Positions 16,640-24,904 of a DNA stretch of 64,000 bases are shown in pieces (positions within the stretch are counted from its first letter, which is position 1; the number at the start of each line of letters is the position of its first letter). The stretch covers positions 186,001 to 250,000 of the forward strand of contig NZ_JBIQOI010000001.1 of the NCBI RefSeq assembly GCF_044197065.1, written 5' to 3'. The stretch is from Kluyvera ascorbata_C. Its GTDB lineage: Bacteria > Pseudomonadota > Gammaproteobacteria > Enterobacterales > Enterobacteriaceae. The position numbers and the translations under genes were made by a program. The notes under the pieces are model-generated. The model was not told the origin of the DNA. It did not search any database and worked only from the letters and a program-made list of their open reading frames with translations.

Positions 16640-16711
16640 CTAGATCATCAGGGCGAACGTGCCGGCAAAAACGATGACCATAAAGGAAATGCCCATAAAG
16701 AAATATTTCAC
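16640..16711 (-). CDS. ypdK: Small membrane protein YpdK (23 residues)
   Basis: GTG at 16709-16711 opens a 23-codon frame that ends at TAG 16640-16642. The product starts MKYFFMGISFMV and is almost entirely hydrophobic, one transmembrane helix. It differs by about one residue from E. coli YpdK as I remember it, and lies convergent to alaC as in E. coli. GGAGAGATGAGTC precedes the start. The role is unknown. Conservation of such a short frame supports it being real. Confidence 0.85.
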   Translation of the reverse strand: MKYFFMGISFMVIVFAGTFALMI

Positions 16712-17257
16712 GACTCATCTCTCCGCGTAATTTTTTCTACGCATTTATGACCAGGTGGTACTGCGAGCTGATATCAACCGACGGATAAAACTGACCCATT
16801 TTCGTGGCTGGCATCACCTCAAAATTCTGTGCATTTGTGCTCCAGATGGCGCTAATGTACGCCTAAAGATGAGGGGAAACAAGAGGGAATTTTTTATTAA
16901 TTTTTAGTTACTTACGAGTGTCGTGATTCGGCGACACTTTAATTTCATCCGGTAATAAATTTCATTCTGGCGACGTTTCAGTTAGCGATTCCTCCCTCCT
17001 TAAACCCTATTGATTTCATGGCTAATTTTGCGACAGACGTCAAAAAAATTTGCCGCGCCTCTGTACCCTTCATCTCATTTTCCGCTGGGGCAAAATGTGC
17101 TGCTGCTTTCGTGAGCGATCTCTGATTTTTGCTTTTTCGCTGCGGCGTAAATCTGGGTCAGGCTCAATTGTGGAAATATTGGCAGGTTTTGTTTTTACTT
17201 TTTGTTTTTTCAATGAATACTTGGAGGTCGAGGGATAATACTAATAGAGGATTTTTT
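16712..17257. promoter_or_regulatory. AT-rich gap upstream of the beta-lactamase
   Basis: 546 bp without a supported gene. It contains a hairpin AGTGTCG / CGACACT at 16917-16938 with an eight-base loop and a following TT, possibly a weak terminator or an upstream operator. The beta-lactamase promoter must lie in the right half. No ampR-like divergent regulator gene is present. Confidence 0.5.
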
Positions 17258-18133
17258 ATGATGACGCAGAGCATTCGCCGCTCAATGTTAACGATGATGG
17301 CGACTCTACCGCTGCTATTTGGCAGCGTCACGCTGCATGCGCAGACCAACAGTGTGCAACAGCAGCTGGAAGCCCTGGAGAAAAGTGCGGGAGGCCGGCT
17401 TGGCGTTGTGCTGATTAACACCGCCGATAATTCGCAAATTCTCTACCGTGCAGATGAACGTTTCGCGATGTGCAGCACCAGTAAGGTGATGGCGGCCGCG
17501 GCGGTGCTTAAACAGAGCGAGAGCGATAAGAACCTGCTGAATCAGCGCGTTGAAATTAAGAAGAGCGACCTGGTTAACTACAATCCTATCGCGGAGAAAC
17601 ACGTTAACGGCACGATGACGCTGGCTGAGCTTAGTGCGGCGGCGCTGCAATATAGCGACAATACGGCCATGAATAAGTTGATTGCCCATCTGGGTGGTCC
17701 CGATAAAGTGACGGCGTTTGCTCGTTCGTTGGGTGATGAGACCTTCCGTCTGGACAGAACCGAGCCAACGCTCAATACCGCCATTCCTGGCGACCCGCGT
17801 GATACCACTACGCCGCTCGCGATGGCGCAGACCCTGAAAAATCTGACGCTGGGTAACGCGCTGGCGGATACTCAGCGGGCGCAACTGGTGACGTGGCTTA
17901 AGGGCAACACTACCGGCAGCGCGAGCATTCAGGCGGGTCTGCCAAAATCATGGGTGGTGGGAGATAAAACCGGCAGCGGTGATTATGGCACCACCAACGA
18001 TATCGCGGTTATCTGGCCGGAAAACCACGCGCCGCTGGTTCTGGTGACCTACTTTACTCAGCCGGAGCAGAAGGCGGAAAGCCGTCGGGATGTTCTGGCT
18101 GCGGCTGCGAAAATCGTAACTCACGGTTTCTAA
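17258..18133 (+). CDS. bla: Class A extended-spectrum beta-lactamase, KLUA / CTX-M-2 group
   Basis: 291-residue periplasmic serine beta-lactamase hydrolysing penicillins and oxyimino-cephalosporins such as cefotaxime. Signal peptide 1-28 (cut after TLHA). Catalytic STSK at residues 73-76 (Ambler Ser70-Lys73), YSDN with Ser133-Asn135 (Ambler 130-132), Glu169 in the omega loop RTEPTLN (Ambler 166), and KTGSGD from residue 237 (Ambler 234). Asp at Ambler 240, so the D240G change that improves ceftazidime hydrolysis is absent. By memory it differs from plasmid CTX-M-2 by only a small set of residues. It has no insertion sequence or integron nearby and ends in its own terminator, so this is the resident chromosomal gene of Kluyvera. 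A 5' extended frame from 17129 adds no signal-like sequence and was not used. Confidence 0.95.
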   Translation: MMTQSIRRSMLTMMATLPLLFGSVTLHAQTNSVQQQLEALEKSAGGRLGVVLINTADNSQILYRADERFAMCSTSKVMAAAAVLKQSESDKNLLNQRVEIKKSDLVNYNPIAEKHVNGTMTLAELSAAALQYSDNTAMNKLIAHLGGPDKVTAFARSLGDETFRLDRTEPTLNTAIPGDPRDTTTPLAMAQTLKNLTLGNALADTQRAQLVTWLKGNTTGSASIQAGLPKSWVVGDKTGSGDYGTTNDIAVIWPENHAPLVLVTYFTQPEQKAESRRDVLAAAAKIVTHGF

Positions 18134-18139
18134 TACAAT

Positions 18140-18165
18140 AAATGGAGCGAGGTATCGCTCCATTT
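18140..18165 (+). terminator. Hairpin downstream of the beta-lactamase gene
   Basis: Perfect 11-base stem AAATGGAGCGA / TCGCTCCATTT with loop GGTA, seven bases after the stop codon. The T-run is only the stem TTT, so termination strength is uncertain. Confidence 0.65.
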
Positions 18166-18573
18166 ACGCTAAAAATGAGCTCCTGAACTTCTGCCCTGTC
18201 TTGCGACGACTCACCATCTCTTCCTATCACCTGCCTCTTTTTTCTCAACAAAATATCTTAGCATTAGGAAGGTAATAGATAACGGTTGCTAATATGAACT
18301 ATTTTATTTTAAATAATGCTTCAGGGGTTTAATTGTTGGGTTGTTTATTTTTATTGTAATTATCTGATTTACATTTGCAATATTCCTAATTTTTACGCCG
18401 GAATGAATTTACTTTCTCGTATCGCCTTTGTGTCTGCATGGTTGTTTTTTCATGATTTTTTGTGTTTTAGGAATTTTATGTATTCTTAATAATTGAACTA
18501 AGAACCTTCTGAAAATATTATTGACAATAAATTACCCCGATGAAATTATTCGAATATGGATAAGGAGGGGACA
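18166..18573. promoter_or_regulatory. AT-rich gap and promoter of the LuxR-type gene
   Basis: About 400 bp with no supported gene and markedly richer in A and T than the core genes around it, as in H-NS-silenced DNA. A promoter is visible: TTGACA at 18521-18526 (perfect -35) and AATTAT 17 bp later (18544-18549), placing transcription start near 18556, just ahead of the AAGGAGGGG ribosome site. Confidence 0.5.
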
Positions 18574-19203
18574 ATGAAGTCGCTCAATAATAATTTTGTA
18601 AAAATCACCTGTATGAGCTGCCCTTCTCATTGTGAAGTTAAGCCAAACGCCTCTCTACGGGTTTCATTTTGTCAGGACTATTGTTTTTGTACCTGGCCAG
18701 AAGCCAGTCGTTATTTCTCACTCGGGATTATGGAAGGACTCCTTAAGCATCACTATCACTACCTGTATCTTGGGTGTGTTTTTGTTGATTTTTCTATTAG
18801 CTATCTGCGTTTTTTTACCGATAAAAAATGGTTGGACTATTTGTACGAAACAAAATTAAAAATTGTTCTCGTTTGCGATAGGCACCTCAGGCCATTGGCT
18901 AATTACTGGTATAAGCATCATAAAGATATCTTTTTGATTATTTACCAACAGGATAATTTACGTTCAGCGGGTGAGAAGTTAAAGAAACGGTTTGTCTATC
19001 AGAGGGATGCATTTTTTCATGGCGTAGCGCTCTCAACCCTGGAGTTCGATGTCCTGGCGGCCCTAATTGCGGGTGAGAATTGTAACCATCTGGCCAAGGG
19101 GCGCCATCTTGATATCCGCGCGGTATATGCCGCAAAGCGACGAGCGGAGAAGAAAATGGGTGCTGATATCAATACGCTGTTTCGATTTTCGCACTCATTA
19201 TAA
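18574..19203 (+). CDS. LuxR-type helix-turn-helix regulator with Cys-rich N-terminus
   Basis: 209 residues from the ATG that follows AAGGAGGGG; an upstream ATG at 18556 has no ribosome site. The C-terminal quarter reads as a LuxR/NarL-type HTH (LSTLEFDVLAALIAGENCNHLAKG... DIRAVYAAKRRAEKKMG). The middle may be a degenerate receiver-like fold (KLKIVLVCDRHLRPLANYW), without the acidic phospho-site. The N-terminus holds seven Cys within about 30 residues (CMSCPSHC, FCQDYCFC), perhaps a metal or redox site. It precedes an autotransporter gene by 206 bp and may control it. Low GC suggests horizontal origin. Confidence 0.72.
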   Translation: MKSLNNNFVKITCMSCPSHCEVKPNASLRVSFCQDYCFCTWPEASRYFSLGIMEGLLKHHYHYLYLGCVFVDFSISYLRFFTDKKWLDYLYETKLKIVLVCDRHLRPLANYWYKHHKDIFLIIYQQDNLRSAGEKLKKRFVYQRDAFFHGVALSTLEFDVLAALIAGENCNHLAKGRHLDIRAVYAAKRRAEKKMGADINTLFRFSHSL

Positions 19204-19409
19204 ACGTCATTAAATAGGCTTGTTTTATGTTTATTAAATCACCTAACGGTGAGGGGGCTGACAAACTAAATTCAGCAATGGGATGCGTTTCATCATTTAA
19301 ACATTGACGTAAATACGTCATTGCGGCCCCCTGCGTCTTAATGAAAATAGCCTGATAAATAAATATCAAATGGCAGCAGCACAAAAAGGAAGAAGAGAAG
19401 GAGTTTATT

Positions 19410-21902
19410 ATGATGCCAAAACCACTGAAGCGAAAGCCGTTAGCGTTGTGTATCACCGCCGCGTTACTGACGGCCAATTTCTATTGTGTCTCCGCGCATG
19501 CCGAAACGTTTATTGCAACCAATACACTCTATTACTATGCGTCCGGGAATGCTAACAATAATAACAGCGATTTCACCAACTATGATGAGGTGAATATCAC
19601 GACCACCGACAGAGGAACAACCAGCAATGGTCTGAAGGGCTGGGCTATCTACATGAACGGTGAGAACTATAAGTTTAACGATCTTACTGTTAAGACCTCA
19701 GGTATGGCTGCGGACGGTATCCACACCAAGAATGGTGGCGGCAATATCGTCATTGAAAACTATAACGCCATAACCAGCGGATTCAGCTCTGACGGTATCA
19801 ACCTTGGACGGGAGCTTAACGCGAACTATTCCCGCGTGACGGTCAATAATGAAACCAACATTAAGGCGACGGGCATGGGCGTTCGTGCCAACGCCTCAAT
19901 TAATAACGCCAATGCGGTTGCCACCATCACCCTCAATGGGCCAACAAACGTTGAGACCACCTCAGCAGGTTCTAATGTAGCGGGCTATGCGGTGTATGCC
20001 GGCCAGGATACTGAAGCCAGCGGTACGGCGGTGAAAGGCAAGGCGGAAATATTCCTCAATGGCGACAGCACGCTTAAAACGAGCGGCAAGAGCGCGCACG
20101 CCGTTTATGCCCGGGCTGCGGGCACCGTGTCATTGGGTAATGTGAATATTTCTGCAATGGGTGACTTAGCCAACGGGCTGTTTGCCTCTTCGTCATCGGC
20201 AGGTCAGCAAGCGGCCATTTATCTGGCGAAAGATGCCGTGATTAACGTTGGCACCGGCTCGGCGGTCTATGCCTCCGGCGCCGAGGCGCTGGTGAGATCT
20301 TACGATAGAGATAGCGGAGCGGAAGCGGCAGGCGTCTACCTGATAAACGGTAATATCGTTGCCGATAACGATGGGCAGGTTTTGCTGAATATGACGGACG
20401 GCAGCGTGTTCACCGGTATCACTAACTCAAATCAGTTGGCCACCTCAGCCACTAATGCCGGGACAATCGCTCTCAATATGGATGGCAGTAACAGCCTCTG
20501 GAAAATGACCGGTGATTCAGTGCTGTCCTCACTCACGCTGAATAACGGTACGGTTGAGTGGGCGGGAGCGACGGCGGGAAACGTATTGACTGTGGCTGGC
20601 AACTACCAGGGGAACAACGGCCTTCTGCGGATTAATACGGTGCTGGGTGATGATAACTCTGTGACCGATAAGCTGGTGGTGGAAGGGGATACTTCCGGCA
20701 CCACGTTTGTTGCCGTCACCAATGCCGGGGGCAGCGGTGATAAGACGATTAACGGGATTGAAGTTATCCACGTTGATGGCGCTTCTGACGGCAACTTTGT
20801 TCAGTCCGGACGTATTGTCGCTGGAAGCTATGAGTATGCGCTGCGTCGGGGAGAAGGGACAGCGTTTAACCACTGGTATTTGATGAACGCCACCACCACC
20901 ACGGAACAGCCGGTGCCCGAGAAGTCGACGCTGCGCCCGGAGAGCGGCTCCTATATCGCCAACCTGGCCGCGGCCAACACGATGTTTACGACGCGTCTGC
21001 ACGACCGACTGGGTGAGACGCAGTATATCGACCGGTTAACGGGGGAGCAGAAGGTCACTAGCATGTGGATGCGCAACGTCGGGGGGCATACGCGCTTCAA
21101 CGATTCCAGCGGGCAATTGAGTACCCAGAGTAACCGCTATGTGCTTCAGTTAGGCGGCGATATTGCTCAGTGGAGTACCAACGGCCTTGACCGTTGGCAT
21201 CTGGGGCTGATGGCAGGCTACGGCAATAGCCAAAGCAATACGCGGTCTGATGTGAGCCGTTATCACTCCCGAGGGCAGGTAACGGGCTATAGCGCCGGGA
21301 TTTATGGTACCTGGTATGCCAACGAAGTGGATAAAACGGGCAGTTATCTGGATAGCTGGCTCCTTTACAACTGGTTTAACAATAAGGTGTACGGAGAGAA
21401 ACTGGCGAGTGAGAAATACGATTCAGACGGCATTACCGCCTCCGTTGAGGGAGGCTATAGCTTCCTGATGGGCGAACATCGCGACGGGCGATCGACTTAT
21501 TGGCTTCAGCCAAAAGCGCAGCTCACCTGGATGGGCGTGCAGGCCGATAATCACACGGAAGCAAACGGTACGCGTGTGAAGGGGAAGGGCGACGGCAACC
21601 TGCAAACCCGACTTGGACTGAAAGCGTTTATCAAAGGATATAGCGCGATCGATGAGGGGAAGGAACGCGAGTTTCAGCCGTTTGTGGAGAGCAACTGGAT
21701 CTATAACACGCAGTCCTACGGCGTTGTTATGAATGGTGTAACCAACTACCAGGCGGGGACGCGCAATATCGGAGAGCTGAAAGCGGGCGTTGAAGGGCAG
21801 ATAGGGAAAAACCTGCACCTCTGGGGGAATGTTGCACAACAGATTGGGGATAAAGGTTACAGCGATACTCAGGCCATGCTGGGCGTGAAGTACGCGTTCT
21901 GA
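19410..21902 (+). CDS. Autotransporter adhesin-like outer membrane protein (type Va secretion)
   Basis: 830-residue autotransporter. Signal peptide 1-31 (MMPKPLKRKPLALCITAALL..., cut after SAHA). Passenger about 32-530: Asn/Gly/Thr-rich, with beta-helix repeats (VKTSGMAADGIHTKNGGGNI, GKSAHAVYARAAGTVSLGNVNIS) and a pertactin-like end (LWKMTGDSVLSSLTLNNGTVEW... NYQGNNGLLRINTVLG). Translocator beta-barrel about 560-830 (MWMRNVGGHTRFND... GYSAGIYGTWYAN...), ending in the outer-membrane signature YAF. No protease triad or RGD motif was noticed, so adhesion or aggregation is more likely than enzymatic action. Strong AAGGAG ribosome site. Two terminators follow. Confidence 0.9.
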   Translation: MMPKPLKRKPLALCITAALLTANFYCVSAHAETFIATNTLYYYASGNANNNNSDFTNYDEVNITTTDRGTTSNGLKGWAIYMNGENYKFNDLTVKTSGMAADGIHTKNGGGNIVIENYNAITSGFSSDGINLGRELNANYSRVTVNNETNIKATGMGVRANASINNANAVATITLNGPTNVETTSAGSNVAGYAVYAGQDTEASGTAVKGKAEIFLNGDSTLKTSGKSAHAVYARAAGTVSLGNVNISAMGDLANGLFASSSSAGQQAAIYLAKDAVINVGTGSAVYASGAEALVRSYDRDSGAEAAGVYLINGNIVADNDGQVLLNMTDGSVFTGITNSNQLATSATNAGTIALNMDGSNSLWKMTGDSVLSSLTLNNGTVEWAGATAGNVLTVAGNYQGNNGLLRINTVLGDDNSVTDKLVVEGDTSGTTFVAVTNAGGSGDKTINGIEVIHVDGASDGNFVQSGRIVAGSYEYALRRGEGTAFNHWYLMNATTTTEQPVPEKSTLRPESGSYIANLAAANTMFTTRLHDRLGETQYIDRLTGEQKVTSMWMRNVGGHTRFNDSSGQLSTQSNRYVLQLGGDIAQWSTNGLDRWHLGLMAGYGNSQSNTRSDVSRYHSRGQVTGYSAGIYGTWYANEVDKTGSYLDSWLLYNWFNNKVYGEKLASEKYDSDGITASVEGGYSFLMGEHRDGRSTYWLQPKAQLTWMGVQADNHTEANGTRVKGKGDGNLQTRLGLKAFIKGYSAIDEGKEREFQPFVESNWIYNTQSYGVVMNGVTNYQAGTRNIGELKAGVEGQIGKNLHLWGNVAQQIGDKGYSDTQAMLGVKYAF

Positions 21903-21907
21903 TATCT

Positions 21908-21934
21908 GGCGGCGACATGATCACCGCCTTTTTT
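21908..21934 (+). terminator. Terminator of the autotransporter gene
   Basis: Imperfect stem GGCGGCGA / TCACCGCC with loop CATGA, followed by six T. Confidence 0.75.
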
Positions 21935-21944
21935 CTGACACATT

Positions 21945-21970
21945 GCCCCGCAACAGATGCGGGGCTTTTT
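21945..21970. terminator. Second terminator between the autotransporter and wbuC genes
   Basis: Stem GCCCCGCA / TGCGGGGC with loop ACAGA, then five T. It lies seven bases past the wbuC-like stop (minus strand), so it may serve both genes, though the minus side lacks a good T-run. Confidence 0.75.
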
Positions 21971-21976
21971 AGTGGT

Positions 21977-22453
21977 TTAGCGGGCAGAATATCGGTCGCC
22001 AACCTGCGCCATGGCATACCAGGCCATCAGCTCGGCCGTACCCGCTTCACCTTCAGCCGGAGACCACGGCGCATAATCTTCTTCTGCAACAGGTTGATAC
22101 GCCCCCTGCTTCACTTCAAAAATCACGCCGCCGTTATCGAGCGATAGCACCGCGTGCCAGGTACCGGCTTCCATTTCCAGCACGGTGCAGGTTTCGCCGA
22201 GCACCGCCCGGTGCGTCACCGCACCTTGTTCATCAAAATTCAGCACTACAAAGCGCCCGCTGAGCGGTAGCAGCAGCTCAAAGGTGTGCGGATGGCGGTG
22301 TGGGCGCACATAGGTGCCGGGCTCCATGGCAATCGCCAGGCGCTGAACCGGATCGCTTAACTGCGGATGAAAGTTACGGTGCGCGCGCAGGCGAGGGGAG
22401 CGTGCGGCGGCGGCACTTTGTTGTTGCATATCGTTACAGGTGATTTGTTTCAT
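21977..22453 (-). CDS. WbuC-family cupin metalloprotein
   Basis: 158 residues from ATG 22453. It is a single-domain cupin with metal-binding His in YVRPHRHPHTFELLLPLSGRF (HxH-x-E pattern) and a later His in GTWHAVLSLD. This matches the WbuC family, usually encoded in O-antigen clusters but also found alone. The chemistry is not established. The longer frame to 22543 lacks a ribosome site. It is divergent from dgcO. Confidence 0.75.
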   Translation of the reverse strand: MKQITCNDMQQQSAAAARSPRLRAHRNFHPQLSDPVQRLAIAMEPGTYVRPHRHPHTFELLLPLSGRFVVLNFDEQGAVTHRAVLGETCTVLEMEAGTWHAVLSLDNGGVIFEVKQGAYQPVAEEDYAPWSPAEGEAGTAELMAWYAMAQVGDRYSAR

Positions 22454-22596
22454 CCTGAGGCCCTTGTTAACAGAGGAGATTATGCTCGCCAGATTGCCAG
22501 AACCTGGTAGGCAAGAGAAGCACCCGCTTGTGTCTTCCGTCACCAGGGCTCATAGTTGCATTGGTGTTATTTAATTGTTATGTGAGAGAGTTGCCC

Positions 22597-23979
22597 ATGG
22601 AGATTTACCTGAAGAAGATGAAGAGCGAATGGCATTCGCTACTTGAGCAGACAGAACCTCACATAAGAGCGTTGGCCGCCGACATTGCGGTGGCAAACGC
22701 GCACGCGCTGTGCGACGAGTTTTATAAGGTGGTGCTGGCTGACCCGCATGCTGAAGAGTTTCTCAGCAATGAGCAGGTAGAAAAGCAGCTAAAGAGTGCG
22801 CTCGAAAAGTGGATTATCGATATTCTTTCCTGTAAAGAGGAGGATATTGACCGCCTGATTGAAGCTCAGCACACCGTCGCGGAAGTGCATGCGCGCATTG
22901 GCATACCGGTTGAACTGGTGGAGATGGGCTTCCGGGTGCTGAAGAAAATCCTCTATCCCGCCATTATTTTTAGTGATCAGGCACCGGCGGACAAACTACA
23001 GATTTATCATTTCTCTATCAACAGTATCGACCTCGCGATGGAAGTGATGTCGCGGGCCTTCTCCTTTAGCGAAAGCAGCATGTCGAAAGACGATGAAAAC
23101 TACCGAATTTTCTCGCTGCTGGAGAACGCTGAAGAGGAGAAAGAGCGACAGATTGCGACATTGCTAACCTGGGAACTCGATATTCTTTATAAAGTCGTCC
23201 TTGATGCTGACTTCGGTAATGGTATGCCGCTCAGCCAGTCTGATTTCGGCCTCTGGTTTAACCATAAAGGTCGTCACTATTTCAGTGGTATTGCTGAGGT
23301 GGGGCATATTTCGCGGCTGATGCAGGATTTTGACGGCGTGATCCATTCCCTGAGCGCCGAGGGGAAATCACTCGGCAATAAAGGCCAGCGTAATAAATTC
23401 CTGATTCAGCTCAGGAGTACGGTATCGCAGATACTGACCCTGTTACGCGAACTTTTTGAAGAGGTCTCCCGCCATGAAGTGGGTATGGACGTCCTGACCA
23501 AACTGCTCAACCGCCGATTCTTGCCGACCATCTTCAAACGCGAAATTGCCCATGCTAACCGGGTTGGCACGCCGTTGTCGGCCCTGGTGATTGATGTGGA
23601 TAAATTCAAACAAATCAACGATACCTGGGGTCATAACACCGGCGATGAGATTTTACGTCGCGTGTCGCAGGTCTTTTATGACAACGTCCGTAGCAGCGAC
23701 TACGTTTTCCGCTATGGCGGCGATGAATTTGTTATTGTGCTGACCGAAGCGACGGAAACCGACACGCTGCGTACCGCCGAGCGTATCCGCAACCGGGTAG
23801 AAAAAACCAAGGTGAAGGCACCGGACGGCAACGATATTCCGCTGTCGCTGTCGATTGGTGCGGCAATGTTTAACGGCCACCCTGACTATGAGCGTCTGAT
23901 TCAACTGGCGGATGAAGCGCTTTATATCGCGAAAAAGCGGGGAAGAAACTGCGTGGAGATGTGGAAGGCTGGGAAGTAA
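22597..23979 (+). CDS. dgcO: Oxygen-sensing diguanylate cyclase DgcO (DosC)
   Basis: 460 residues, same length as E. coli DosC/DgcO. N-terminal globin-coupled sensor (1-160) with the proximal heme His98 (TVAEVHARIG), distal Tyr43 and Leu65 as in E. coli; a middle domain (170-290); and a C-terminal GGDEF domain with an intact RYGGDEF active site near 375. It makes cyclic di-GMP from two GTP, faster with oxygen bound. In E. coli it is paired with the phosphodiesterase gene dosP; here no dosP follows, and a terminator comes directly after. ATG 22597 was chosen over the frame start at 22528 by alignment. Confidence 0.94.
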   Translation: MEIYLKKMKSEWHSLLEQTEPHIRALAADIAVANAHALCDEFYKVVLADPHAEEFLSNEQVEKQLKSALEKWIIDILSCKEEDIDRLIEAQHTVAEVHARIGIPVELVEMGFRVLKKILYPAIIFSDQAPADKLQIYHFSINSIDLAMEVMSRAFSFSESSMSKDDENYRIFSLLENAEEEKERQIATLLTWELDILYKVVLDADFGNGMPLSQSDFGLWFNHKGRHYFSGIAEVGHISRLMQDFDGVIHSLSAEGKSLGNKGQRNKFLIQLRSTVSQILTLLRELFEEVSRHEVGMDVLTKLLNRRFLPTIFKREIAHANRVGTPLSALVIDVDKFKQINDTWGHNTGDEILRRVSQVFYDNVRSSDYVFRYGGDEFVIVLTEATETDTLRTAERIRNRVEKTKVKAPDGNDIPLSLSIGAAMFNGHPDYERLIQLADEALYIAKKRGRNCVEMWKAGK

Positions 23980-24015
23980 ATTAGCCTGCTGTGGGGGCAT
24001 CGTTGTAAAAAATAA

Positions 24016-24045
24016 GCACTTTCATGGGGAATGGAAGTGCCTTTT
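24016..24045. terminator. Bidirectional terminator between dgcO and the Zorya-like operon
   Basis: Stem GCACTTTCAT / ATGGAAGTGC (one G-U pair) with loop GGGGA; CTTTT follows on the plus strand and TTATTTTTT on the minus strand. It ends both convergent units. Confidence 0.85.
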
Positions 24046-24064
24046 ACTGTTGATATGGCCCATG

Positions 24065-24904
24065 TTACCTGAGGTTGATAAACGTTTTGTAATCTGGGCT
24101 CGCTTTCAGGTGCCCATGTTCAGGTTGTTCCGCGTGGCAGCGAATGCACAGTACCGCCAGATTGGATTCGCGGTTGTCGTTTTTCAGGCCATTACGATGG
24201 TGGACATGCAGGAATCTGGCGCGCTCTGGACTAAATGATTGTTCGCATGATTCGCACCGGTGGCCGCGCGTTAGTTTTGTCTGTCTGGCGATATCTGACC
24301 AGTTCGACACATAATTATTGAGCGGCGCGGTGGTAGCCGTATACCGGGGTTTTTCTCCGATGAGATCGCGCGGGTAGACGGCAAAAAAATCCGCGAGTGA
24401 AAAATCAGTAACGATTCGATGTCGCTCTGCTTGTGGCATGCCGCGCAGGCTAAATCCTTTCCAGCCAATTCGGTCCAGACAGTTCTGACATACGCTAAGC
24501 CTGACCATTTTCGAGGTGACTTCATTATCAATGAGGTTGACCTTGAACTCGCCCGTGGTGGTTTGAGCGACAACATAACGATCGAGCCGATTCTCTCTTT
24601 TCTTGGTATCGAGCGTGCGGCAAAAGGCCATATGGTATTTTGGCATCCGGTCTTCTCCACCATAGGAGGCGACGTCTCTGATATAAAGCAGCCCTCGATA
24701 GCCATGATAAAGAAGCGTGCCATCGTCATGGACGCTGATTTCATCAAGCTCAACGTCAACACCCCCGGTATTAAGCTGTTCGATAATCGATATTTCTGAA
24801 AAAACGCGTTCCAGGACAAAGTTATCGGTCAGCGGGGCCCCCATATTTTGACGCAAAGCATTCAGCGGCGCCCAAGCGAGGAAATCAGGTAAACGGAAGC
24901 TCAT
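24065..24904 (-). CDS. zorE: HNH endonuclease, ZorE-like effector of a type II Zorya system
   Basis: 279 residues. The C-terminus has a zinc-supported HNH nuclease domain: Cys217 and Cys220 (CESC), the catalytic stretch HVHH at 233-236, Asn248, and Cys253/Cys256 (CIRCH). A further CxxC at 139-142 lies in the uncharacterised N-terminal part (1-200), which presumably recognises DNA or regulates activity. The ATG overlaps the zorB stop by four bases, so the genes are coupled. The order zorA-zorB-HNH nuclease is that of type II Zorya, where ZorE is the effector that attacks phage DNA. Naming rests on context and domain, not on alignment. Confidence 0.7.
   Translation of the reverse strand: MSFRLPDFLAWAPLNALRQNMGAPLTDNFVLERVFSEISIIEQLNTGGVDVELDEISVHDDGTLLYHGYRGLLYIRDVASYGGEDRMPKYHMAFCRTLDTKKRENRLDRYVVAQTTTGEFKVNLIDNEVTSKMVRLSVCQNCLDRIGWKGFSLRGMPQAERHRIVTDFSLADFFAVYPRDLIGEKPRYTATTAPLNNYVSNWSDIARQTKLTRGHRCESCEQSFSPERARFLHVHHRNGLKNDNRESNLAVLCIRCHAEQPEHGHLKASPDYKTFINLR

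Noticed and set aside
17129..17257. 5' extension of the beta-lactamase frame
   Set aside because: The residues are not signal-peptide-like, and the ATG at 17258 gives the standard 291-residue length with a proper signal peptide.
23980..24064. Possible left attachment site (GCCTGCTGTGGGGGCA) resembling the tRNA 3' end
   Set aside because: Only a loose match to the tRNA end, and in the wrong orientation for a direct repeat; a bidirectional terminator explains this gap.
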